Assembly (NCBI GenBank): GCA_963921195.1 | Contig: OY992538.1 | Coordinates: forward strand, 4,774,001-4,838,000 | Reading direction: 5' to 3' | From: Pegoplata infirma | Lineage: Eukaryota; Arthropoda; Insecta; Diptera; Anthomyiidae | Length of the DNA: 64,000 bases | Shown: positions 10,070 to 18,419 of the stretch, in pieces | How positions within the stretch are numbered: position 1 is the stretch's first letter | Layout of the letters: the number at the start of each line of letters is the position of its first letter | The notes under the pieces: generated by a model | What the model was told of the DNA's origin: nothing | What the model saw: only the letters and a program-made list of their open reading frames with translations | Database searches by the model: none | Translations under genes and position numbers: made by a program

Positions 10070-10630
10070 AATGAAAAAGAGTTTATTCTGATTCGAGGCC
10101 TTTTCATGTTCCCCATTATGAATTAACATAACAAGTACTTATGATAACTCTACTTTCTTTATTAGGATATTCTCCCATTAAATACTCATAGAGTTTCTTG
10201 CTTTCAAAAATTTTGGAAATTTTCAGGAATGAATTGACGATCGTTTCGGGTGTAATGCTGGTGGAACTTCGAAAATCATATTTGCTTTCTCACTAAGTTG
10301 AGATTATTTAGAGTATGAATATTTGATGTTTGCATGCTAAGAGTATTACCTAATTTTCTAAAGAATTCTGATGATGGGGGAATTGGAACACCCCCGAAAC
10401 GATCGTCAATTCATTCCTGAAAATTTCCAAAATTTTTGAAAGCAAGAAACTCTATGAGTATTTAATGGGAGAATATCCTAATAAAGAAAGTAGAGTTATC
10501 ATAAGTACTGGTTATGTTAATTCATAATAGGGAACATGAAAAGGCCTCGAATCAAAATAAACTCTTTTTCATTGCACAATTAAAAGGTCGAATAAATAAA
10601 TAATTTTTATTATTTAATAAAAATTAAAAC
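10070..10630. mobile_element. Penelope/retrozyme-like inverted-repeat retroelement with hammerhead
   Basis: Two copies of one sequence face each other: arms 10070-10253 and 10391-10574 pair almost perfectly across a 137-bp centre. The right-hand copy contains a complete hammerhead motif followed by about 110 bp, the word GGCCTCGAATCAAAATAAAC, and an AT-rich tail ending near 10630. The left-hand copy is cut inside the ribozyme and keeps only its 3' half. Hammerheads with a very short stem III in inverted or tandem terminal repeats are known from Penelope-like elements; that placement is inferred. Confidence 0.6.
10363..10412 (+). ncRNA. Hammerhead ribozyme motif (short stem III type)
   Basis: All core parts are present in order: stem I 5' strand GAATT (10363-10367), core CTGATGA (10368-10374), one extra T (10375), stem II GGGGG/CCCCC (10376-10380 with 10391-10395), GAAA (10396-10399), and a tiny stem III in which AC (10399-10400) pairs with GT (10405-10406) over a GATC loop. 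The predicted cleavage base C is 10407, followed by AATTC (10408-10412), which pairs exactly with GAATT. The unpaired T between the core and stem II is unusual and could weaken activity; the same extra base recurs in other copies here. Confidence 0.65.
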
Positions 10631-10709
10631 ACACTTGGTTTTTATGTACATATATTAACAAAAAAATTAGTTGAATTCAGCTAAACTTTTTGTTACTTTT
10701 CGTAAACTA

Positions 10710-11106
10710 CACTAAGAAAATTATGTCATTAACTGTTTGTAGGTTATTTTAAAAAGTAATCAGTAAAGTCATCTTAAAAGAAAAATCACTTATTTTATAA
10801 AGGATTTAATTTTTTTACTGTTTCTGTAGTTTAAAAAAAAATAATTTACTGTATTAAAAACGAATTTTCTGTTACATTTAATTTCGGCAGTAAAAAATTT
10901 CTTCTATAGTTTTACTGTTTTTCAATACAAAATAAGTGAATATTCACTTGTTTTTTAATGTTTTGGTTAGTCATTAAATTAACATTTAAAATTGACTGTA
11001 ATGTGTTTTTATTTTAAATGAAAAAACAGTGGAATGGTTTTTAAATAAAATTTCATTTGTTTTAAGTGAATATTCACTGGAATTTACCCACATAATTCTT
11101 TGAGTG
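10710..11106. mobile_element. 397-bp TA-flanked MITE, TIR CACTMARRAAATTATGT
   Basis: The left end CACTAAGAAAATTATG and right end CATAATTCTTTGAGTG are inverted, with TA on both sides (10708-10709, 11107-11108). The left 40 bp match the left end of the 813-bp element at 61507, so it is a shorter family member lacking the tRNA-like centre. It is nested in the element 9872-11995, whose outer TIRs are related. Confidence 0.75.
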
Positions 11107-11349
11107 TAAAATTTACAAAATATTTCGTAAAAAATTATAAGTTTATTTTTTCTGTTTTTTCATCAGCTTAAGTAGAACTTATGAGATTTGCATAGGAGGC
11201 TACACAAGAAATTTCACTTAACAAATTTGATACGAAAAATCAGCAAATTAATTAGTAAAAATTCGCAAACTCAGTTTTGAAGTCAAAAAAAAAAAATTAA
11301 TTAAAAATTTGTGCAAAACTAGTATTTTCGTAAATTGAACTTAACTAAA

Positions 11350-11894
11350 ACAAGTGAGAGTGTTAAATTCGGCTGTGCCGAATCTTTTATACCCTCCAAA
11401 ATGTAAAAAAAAAAAATTTTCAGGCGCGTTTTTTTGGGGGGGGGGGGGTGATGGGGTTCAGTGGGGGATGTTGACAGCACCTTCCCATCCCGATAAATAC
11501 AACAAATGTTTCATTTATTTAACAAAAATACAAAAAAACATCTAAAAAAGTGTATTTTTCCAGAGGTTGGTTTAGTTCTTTAAGGGGGAACTTTTTTCCC
11601 CCTGGTCCGATTTTGCTCATTTACGAACTTAACCTGCCTATTAATATAAGACATATTTGTGCCAAATGTCGGGAGTCTAGCTCTTTTTTTTTGGACTGCA
11701 TCGTGTTAACTACAGACGGACAGACGGACGGACAGACGGACGGACGGACGGACGGACATCGCTAGAATGTCTTAGAATCGATCACTGATCATATATATAT
11801 ATACTTTATGGGGTCCTAGACCGATATTTTGATGCGTTACACACGGAATGACAAAGTGAGTATACCCCCATACTGTAGTTGGAGGGTATAAAAA
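11350..11894 (+). mobile_element. E2-family repeat, near complete
   Basis: The left end CAAGTGAGAGTGTTAAATTC with a hairpin (TTCGGCTGTGCCGAA) leads to ATACCCTCC, and the right end is TACTGTAGTTGGAGGGTATA. A run of GGAC/AGAC tetranucleotides (11715-11757) precedes ATCGCTAGAATGTCTTAG. Other copies are at 29893-30574, 35640-36021 and 61379-62862. It has no believable coding sequence. Confidence 0.6.
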
Positions 11895-12920
11895 GTAGTT
11901 AAAACGCTGATTTTAACTAAAAATTTGCTAAAAAGCCAGTAAACTTGAGTTAACAAAAAAAATTTGTTAACTTTACAGTTTTATTTTTTTGAGTGTAGAA
12001 GTTTTACAAAAAAAAATTTCAAACAAAACGAAGAGTACAAAAATTTTCTAAAATGAGATTTAAATTTTAAAACTTAAAAATCGCATACTAGAGCGCTTTT
12101 AAGAATTTTTTGGGATTTTCTTTTAAAAAAGTACGTAAAAAAACAAAATTGGAAATTTGGACCATTATTGAAGAAGTTTTGAGTAAAAGAAGTTTGAGTA
12201 AAGGAACAAACTACCAATTTTTAAAAATTCGATATCTTTTGAACGGGTCATCAAAAAAAACTGAAAATTTACCACGAAGGAGTTTTCGAAGGGTACTAAA
12301 AACTGTAAGCAAATTGGGAAAATCTAAAAAAAAATTTTTCAAAGTGTCCGATTTGACATGGAATGCCCCATATATATTCTGAATTTCGGCAAGGGTTTTT
12401 CGTGAATTTACGAGATAAAAAACACGCTAACTGTTGAAAGGCAATTGTATGGATGCTGAAGCTTGGAATATATATTTGTCGTGCCTGGTTCGTATAGAAT
12501 TTCAGCCAAATCGGTCTAGTGGTTCAAAAGTTATTAACCAAACTGTGAATTTCAGATTAGTTTCACCTAAAATTCACGCGTTGAAAACCCGCTAAACATG
12601 TTTTAAAAACATTGGTAAGTCACAAAAATATTTTACAACGTATTTTTGTCAGTCAAAAATATTTTACACCTAAAAAAAAAATATACTCGAAAAAACTTCA
12701 AACACAAAAAAAATTTTACACTCAAAAAAAAATTTCGTAAATTATTTTTTTTTTTTTCAAAAATAACTTAAAAAAAAGTTTTTTTTACACAAAATAAAAT
12801 ATTTCTAATCAAAAATAATATTTTTTCTCGTTAGAAAATTTACTATCACTTAAAAAGGACATTGTGGAGGGTATTCATAGATTCGGTCAAGTCGAATTTA
12901 ACTTTTCTACTTGTTTTTAA

Positions 12921-13160
12921 TTAAAATTAATCAGAATTTTTAATTTATATACTTTTTACTAGAATCTATACAGGAAATTGTTTTTAAAGTAGGTCTGAAT
13001 TCTTTTATGTTATAGTTTAAGGAATCAGTATTAAAACCAATTTTTTTTATGTGATTTTTAAAGAATCTGGAAATGGGAAACGTTTTTTTATTTATTATTT
13101 TAATGACTTATTTTAATTAATTAAAAACTAATTTAAATTTTTTAAAATTTTTCTTTACAG
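12921..13160 (+). other. 3' end of the grh upstream intron with splice acceptor
   Basis: AT-rich DNA ends in TTAAAATTTTTCTTTACAG (13142-13160), a good fly acceptor: pyrimidine tract, CAG, and TTAATTAATT-like branch-point candidates 20-60 bp upstream. It sits directly before the 5' UTR of the Grainyhead coding exon. Confidence 0.65.
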
Positions 13161-13717
13161 ATGCTCAATGCCTCATCATGATTTGATACAATTATCATAA
13201 CATTCATATACATTTACCTTTTAATGGGGTAATGTAGTATTTCCATACAGAAAACCGTTGACAATTTAAAGTGTGCCATACCACTAAGAATTCCAAAAAC
13301 AAAACAAAATAACGAAAACATCAATTTATATATAAAAAAAATCATTACATCTGTCACAACGAATACACACACGTCAGAAGAAGAATAGGAAGTAGAAAAC
13401 GAAGAAGAACAACAGCAATACAAATGCCGTCCTTGTGAAACTGAATTAAACTGAGATTAAAGTGCCTTTTTATATTTTACACATAACCACCACCCACTCA
13501 CACTCATACATACACCTTTAGTTAAATAAGTTCATTATATACATATAATCACATAAGAGCCATACAAAACAAAACACCATACGAAAGAAATTACATGGAT
13601 TTTATCCTTCAACGAGATTATCTCAAACAAAGTGCAATTATTTAATAAACCGCCAACAACAACATAAAAAGTTTTAATTTTGATTCTAAGAATCTATTTG
13701 TCTTCTTTTGGCATAAG
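13161..13717 (+). other. grh: grh 5' UTR part of the first coding exon
   Basis: The 557 bp between the acceptor and the start codon have a composition unlike the surrounding repeats (CAACAACAACA, ACCACCACCCACTCACACTC). Several short upstream ORFs open with the first ATG at 13161: ATG CTC AAT GCC TCA TCA TGA, an overlapping ten-codon frame, and ATG ATT TGA. These could dampen translation of the main frame. The exon start is predicted from the acceptor alone; a promoter inside this stretch is an alternative. Confidence 0.6.
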
Positions 13718-14877
13718 ATGTCATCATCATCCACCGCTACTACTACAAGCGTCATAACTACCAACGAACTTGCGAATATGCATCATCGTGGAGGTCATAT
13801 AAATGAGGCTCCTCTATCACCGGCCAGAGCAAATTCCGTTTCAGTGGCTGGAGCAACTGGTACAACCACGGGTAATATTGTAGCCACTAGCATGGCCAAT
13901 TCATCTTCAGGCAATGGTTTACCATTGATATCTCCCAACTCAATGCATCGATCACCCGACAGTCCCCAGCCAGAATTGGCCACCATGACTAATGTTAATG
14001 TTTTAGATTTACACACTGATTCTTCGAAACTCTATGATAAAGATGCCGTCTTTATATATGAAAGTCCCAAAGTTGTAATGACTGGTGGCAGTCAACAAGA
14101 TGATCATGTAATTGATGCACGCATGGTGGCCCAACTAAATCATCAACAGGCTGCGGTACAGACAGCTCATGAAAATCAACCTTTGGCTAAAATAGAATTT
14201 GATGAAAATCAAATAATACGTGTGGTGGGTCCAAATGGGGAACAACAACAGATTATCTCACGAGAAATTATAAATGGTGAACATCATATATTGTCGCGTA
14301 ATGAAGCCGGTGAACATATTCTAACACGTATTGTTAGTGATCCTACAAAATTAATGCCCAATGATAATGCGGTTGCGGCTGCTATGTATAATCAGGCCCA
14401 AAAAATGGCCAATGAGCAACATGGTGTTTATCAAACTTCACCCCTAGATGCTTCCGTTTTACAACATTATGATACCGAGGCAGTGGTGAAAACTGAAGTG
14501 GACATTTATGATGAGCAAAAGAAACAAAATTCGGGACAACAAATTATTTATACTACATCGGGTCAAGATGGTAATCCTAAACAATTGTCACATTTGCCAA
14601 TGGGCACCAAATTAGATCCCGATATGTATCCCACAGATAAACACATTGATTTAATATATAATGATGGTAATAAGACTGTCATCTATACAACAACATCCGA
14701 TCAAAAGGGTTTAGAAATATATTCAGGCAGTGATTTAAGTGGTTTGGTAGCTGATGGTCAGGTAGTGGTACAGGGAGGCTTGCAGTATGCTGGTCCTGGT
14801 GGCCCAGGTGGACAACCGGTGTATATTGTGGCAGATGGTAATCATCTACCACCGGGTGTTGAAGGTCATATACAAAG
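13718..14877 (+). CDS. grh: Grainyhead transcription factor, amino-terminal coding exon
   Basis: Grainyhead is a nuclear transcription factor that controls epidermal barrier and cuticle genes, wound response and neuroblast behaviour. This exon encodes residues 1-386, the regulatory and activating amino-terminal half; the CP2-type DNA-binding and dimerisation domains must lie in exons beyond the window. The start ATG has A at -3. Residues 1-75 are S/T/N/G-rich. Blocks closely matching Drosophila Grh as I recall it are 77-100 (HRSPDSPQPELATMTN), 106-121, 152-233 (IEFDENQIIRVVGPNGEQQQ, REIINGEHHILSRNEAGEH, MYNQAQKM), 305-355 and 366-375. VKTE at 257-260 fits a sumoylation consensus. Drosophila polyglutamine tracts are missing. 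The exon ends in CAAAG before GTAAGT, leaving phase AG|N, which would encode the Ser/Arg expected next. Unspliced, the frame stops within two codons. Confidence 0.95.
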
Positions 14878-15044
14878 GTAAGTGGAGGAAAATATATATT
14901 TAATTTGAGTCTCTACAAGCATCAAATTAAAATTTGTTATGATACCTTGATTGATTCTTTTAGCAATAATATTGTGATAAAACTACGATTTCTAAAACAC
15001 CCCATTTTTAAAATTCTCCTCTACGAAATCTGTATTTTTATTTC

Positions 15045-15126
15045 CTCCAACCACAGTATGGCCTCACTTTGTCATTCCGTTTCTAACGCATCGAAATATC
15101 GGTCGGCGACTCCATAAAGTATATAT
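15045..15126 (-). repeat. E2-family end fragment, host of the next element
   Basis: CCAACCACAGTATGG ... TTTGTCATTCCGTTT ... ATCGAAATATCGGTC matches the ends at 29895 and 61380. It is broken at 15126 by the GGGGCATTCC element. Confidence 0.55.
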
Positions 15127-15975
15127 GGGGCATTCCATGTCAAATCGGACACTTTGAAAACTTTTTTTTAGAAATTCCCAATTTGTTTACAGTTTTTAGT
15201 ACCCTTCGAAAACTTTTTCGTGGTAAATTTTCAGTTTTTTTTTTAATGATTTGTTCAAAAGATATCGAATTTTTAAAAATTGGTAGTTTGTTCCTTTACT
15301 CAAACTTCTTTTAACCATAACTTCTTCAATAATGGTCCAAATTTCAATTTTTTTTTTTAAATTTTTTTGTTTTTTTACGTACTTAAAAAAAATCCCAAAA
15401 AATTCTTAAAAGCGCTCTAGTATGCGATTTTTAAGTTTTAAAATTTAAATCTCATTTTTGAAAATGTTTGTACTCTTCGATTTTTTTGAATTATTTTTGT
15501 GTAAAACTTCTATCGATTCTACAAAAATTTTGCCCAGTAGCATCATGGGGTAACTATTTTTATAATTTTTCAAAATTTTTTGAAAAAATGTTGTTGTAAT
15601 TTTCCAATCTTAAAATCATTTCTACTGCTCCAATGGTGCGTCATAGAGGGGTCATTTTCAAGACCGACCCCAGCAATTTTTACGTCTAAACATTGCTGTG
15701 AAACAAACTAATACCCTATCTCCAATTTCTAAGGGGGCTCCCACACAAAACAGAATTTTTTAAAATTTGCTCCAACCGCTCTAACTGCCCTAATACTTAT
15801 AAGTAAAGGAACAAAATACCAATTTTTAAAAATTCGATATCTTTTGAACGGGTCATCAAAAAAATCTGAAAATTTACCACGAAAGAGTTTTCGAAAGGTA
15901 CTAAAAACTGTAAACAAATTGAGAAAATCTAAAAAAAAAAATTTTCAAAGTGTCCGATTTGACATGGAATGCCCC
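15127..15975. mobile_element. GGGGCATTCC TIR element, compact copy
   Basis: The long inverted repeats (about 180 bp) start GGGGCATTCCATGTCAAATC at both ends and continue through matching TTTACAGTTTTTAGTACC and AAAGATATCGAATTT blocks. The left half is also an inverted copy of 12000-12369 and contains the empty target site (TA at 15511-15512) for the insertion at 9872. The short ORFs on both strands are arm sequence, not genes. Confidence 0.8.
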
Positions 15976-16720
15976 ATAATATACCACTATCAAGTGAGGT
16001 CTTTCAGAGGACACTCACTGATTGTCCAAAAACTTGCATACTTGCATGAGGGGAGAAAAATAAGAGTTAGCTTTTTTTTTAGCTGCCCAATCTCAAATTT
16101 TAAAAAAAGGGTTGCCACCTTATGAAAAAATGTGGTCTTTCGGAAAAATCCGAATAAAATGCGAACTAGCAGAAATTTCGCCAAACGCAAAAATACGGGT
16201 CCGCTTAAAAATGATTATATTTGTTTTATATAATTTGATTTTGGCGGTCGTTCGTATGTACCTTTCCATTTAAAGTACACCTAAGTTTTTACATTTTTGA
16301 CAATAAAGAACTTAACAAAGCCGAATTCGGACACAACCTACACACCATTGGATGGACCTCAAAAAATCCTTTCGATCTGTATAAAATGTTCATATATGTT
16401 CTTTTAAAGAAATGTAAAAAATCCTTAAAAAATTGAAAAAAACATCCCGTTTTTTCCCCTCCCTTTTGACCCGCTAAATGTGAGCTAAGAAAAAACAGGT
16501 TATTCCTATTTTCCTTACCTTTTTCCCATATGCAAGTTTCAGAACAATGCGTAGGTGCCCTGTGAAAGACCATTCTTGTAAGTTGAGTTAATAAAAAAAA
16601 GGTACCAATTTCCCCCTTTTTACCCCAAATAGATTTCATAGATAGACATAGACTCTGAGGTCCGTTGTGATATTTAGGAATCAAATTCGAGGTCACATCT
16701 TGTAGCTGTAATTGAAAAAA
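15976..16720. repeat. Dispersed repeat, second copy at 43.9-44.2 kb
   Basis: Words such as GTCTTTCAGAGGACAC, CTTGCATACTTGCATGAGGG, AAATAAGAGTTA and AAATCCTTTCGATCTGTATA recur at 43945-44220 in the same order with small differences. The minus-strand ORF at 16289-16696 is low-complexity and lacks any domain. Class unknown. Confidence 0.5.
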
Positions 16721-17917
16721 TATAATACAGTTTTGCTAAATTTTAAAAATTCCTCAAAAATGTTGCATTAATGCAAATTCTAAGACCCTTGTTGTAGGTA
16801 AACACGAACTTTAAAATCTTTGAATACAATTTGAAACTCTACACTTTTACTTTAATTGTTTCGTGTATAATAAATTATTTCTTTCATGAAATTGTCGTTT
16901 GTTTTTTTTTGCGTTGTTGCAATCCAGCAACAATTGTAAGCTGTAAATAAATTTCATTATTTGATCGAGAGCACCCCACATGAGATGACCTGATGCATGA
17001 TTGTCTCTTTTCGTACATGCAGTGGATGATTCGTTTTGTTTTTTCTAGACCGTTCATCTGTCTGTCCTTTCATTCATTCACTCGTTCGTTCGTCAGTCAT
17101 TGTGTCCTACCATTTTTAAACATTTGAAATTACCAACATTTAGAAGAGTTTGGTTAAATGTTTGTTTTATGTACAGTCGAACATGAATGAATGAAAATTC
17201 GTCGGCTTTCCATAATCTGGACTCTAATTAAAATGATTTCAGTTTCCTACTATAAATTGGGCAAATTTACACAAATTGTGTTATTCTACTTAAAATTATT
17301 GCAAATTTAAACAATTTATGGTAGCATATTATTTGAATTTGTTGAAATTTACACAATTAGGAAAACTGGACTCATTTTGTTAGAGTGTGGATAAGTATTT
17401 TTGAACTGAGGTGCACTTCGTATAAATTAATAACTTTTTTCACTTGAAAATGCGCAAAATTGATCAATCTTTTGAATTAAAAAAATAAAAAATGTGCCGA
17501 ATTACACCTATCCGTGTTCGACTGTATTTTCAATACATATTTATAAACGTATAGTACGTATTCGTTGTGTATCTATGTATCTCTTCTTTAAAAAAGCCTC
17601 ATCTTGTTGCTTATACGCTTTACATCTCGTTAGTTTCATGATGCTGTTAATTAGCTTTTTACATGTCTCCGGCTGCAACAAGAACAGCAACAACAGACAA
17701 ACAAAAAAAAAACAATAAAATGGATGGACATTTGTACCGTTTGTCGTTGAATGTTGCAAGCAGCATAACTGCAAACATACATAGTATGAAACATATATAA
17801 AGCAATCCACAATTAGAATCTGGATTCAAATTCGTCAAAAGAACCAAATTTAACGGGATCAGGAAGAAAAGTACAAAAATAAGAAACAAAATTGTCTATG
17901 GCCATTATTTTTCCTGA
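16721..17917. other. Intronic island without repeat partners
   Basis: No matching copies were noticed in the window. It contains CATTCATTCACTCGTTCGTTCG (17070-17095), CAAC-rich stretches and an ATTTACACAATT-like direct repeat (17265-17365). ORFs at 17494-17889 overlap on opposite strands and look like chance. It is a candidate for conserved non-coding DNA. Confidence 0.4.
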
Positions 17918-18123
17918 AATAATGGGCGCAGGTTAATTGGTGGCGTACTAGCCTTTAAACGTGGGGATCGTTGCTTCGATTCCCACCAGAACCCTTGGTC
18001 TGTTGCGCTACAACGGTCATTGTTACCAGTTCTCGTTTAGGTTGAAATTCTTAAAAATTAGTTGTAACTAAATAGAAAGAATAAATAAAAATACTTGATC
18101 ATGAGATCAAAATTATAATATAT
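17918..18123 (+). mobile_element. tRNA-derived SINE, copy 2
   Basis: The head has an A-box-like GGTGGCGTACTAGCC and a slightly altered B box (CTTCGATTCCC near 17975). The body CCAGAACCCTTGGTCTG ... CATTGTTACCAGTTCTCG matches the other copies but lacks an 11-bp piece around the ACGAGAC word. The tail reads AATAAATAAAAATACTTGATC. It lies tail-to-tail with copy 3. Confidence 0.8.
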
Positions 18124-18317
18124 TTGACCCAATGATCAGTTTTTATTTATTTTTTCAATTTAATTACACATAATTTTTAATAATTTAAACCTAAACGAGA
18201 ACTGGTTACAATGACCGCCGTCTCGTAGTAGCGAAATCGACCAAGGGTTTTTGTGGGAATCGAACCCACGACCCCCTGTTTCATAGGTTAGCACGCTTCT
18301 AACCTACAGGGGCCCCC
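18124..18317 (-). mobile_element. tRNA-derived SINE, copy 3
   Basis: On the minus strand it begins GGGGGCCCCTGTAGGTTAG, has the B box GGGTTCGATTCCC (18255-18267), the shared core (CTTGGTCGATTTCGCTACTA), and a tail ending TGATCATTGGGTCAAAT. It is one of the two most complete heads in the window. Confidence 0.85.
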
Positions 18318-18419
18318 AAATCAAAATTATGTAATGGCCATAGAAACTCGAAATGTAGGATCTTCAGGCGAAAAATATTCTGAAAAGTACCTCTTTAAAT
18401 GCAGCCTTTGTGCTGATAA

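Larger units (their letters stand above)
9872..11995. mobile_element. TA-flanked element, TIR CACTCAAAAA ... ACTGTAAA
   Basis: The ends CACTCAAAAAAAA ... AAACTGTAAA and TTTACAGTTTTATT ... TTGAGTG are inverted, with TA on both sides (9870-9871, 11996-11997). The same host sequence without the insert occurs, inverted, at 15501-15520 with a single TA at 15511-15512, confirming the insertion site. The 2124-bp interior is rich in AACTAAAAATTTAGCTAA-type words and hosts a hammerhead-bearing palindrome, a 397-bp sister element and an E2 repeat. No transposase was seen. Confidence 0.8.
9184..12369. mobile_element. GGGGCATTCC TIR element with nested passengers
   Basis: The ends are GGGGCATTCCATGTCAAATC and its inverse, as in the compact copy at 15127-15975. 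The left interior (9255-9765) holds degenerate repeats of about 160 bp with GAGATAGGGYATWGGTATG and GGGGGTCGGTC words, also found at 47490-47790 and 48430-48600. The right interior (12000-12369) matches the 15.1-15.5 kb arm. The TA-flanked element 9872-11995 is inserted in it. The superfamily is unknown. Confidence 0.7.
9112..12920 (-). mobile_element. E1-family repeat (TATACCCTCCAC ends), interrupted
   Basis: Positions 9112-9183 and 12370-12920 are together the reverse complement of the near-complete copy at 60248-61055. The outer ends carry ATACCCTCCACTCTAG on one side and GGAGGGTATTCATAG ... CTACTTGTTTTT on the other. The 3.2 kb between them is the GGGGCATTCC element and its own passengers. 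This repeat type, with GACGGACGGAC runs and ATACCCTCC termini, is widespread in fly genomes; its superfamily is not determined here. Confidence 0.6.

Noticed and set aside
13795..14016. Antisense ORF within the grh exon
   Set aside because: It is a shadow of the conserved sense frame and shows no protein-like features.
14905..15117. ORF just after the grh exon as a possible coding extension
   Set aside because: It follows a consensus GTAAGT donor, the sense frame stops directly, and its end is an E2 repeat.
16289..16696. 135-residue minus-strand ORF as a gene
   Set aside because: It lies in a dispersed repeat whose second copy at 43.9 kb does not keep the frame.
18124..18317. Functional tRNA gene on the minus strand
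   Set aside because: The same head, core and tail recur at four places with an A-rich tail, which defines a SINE.
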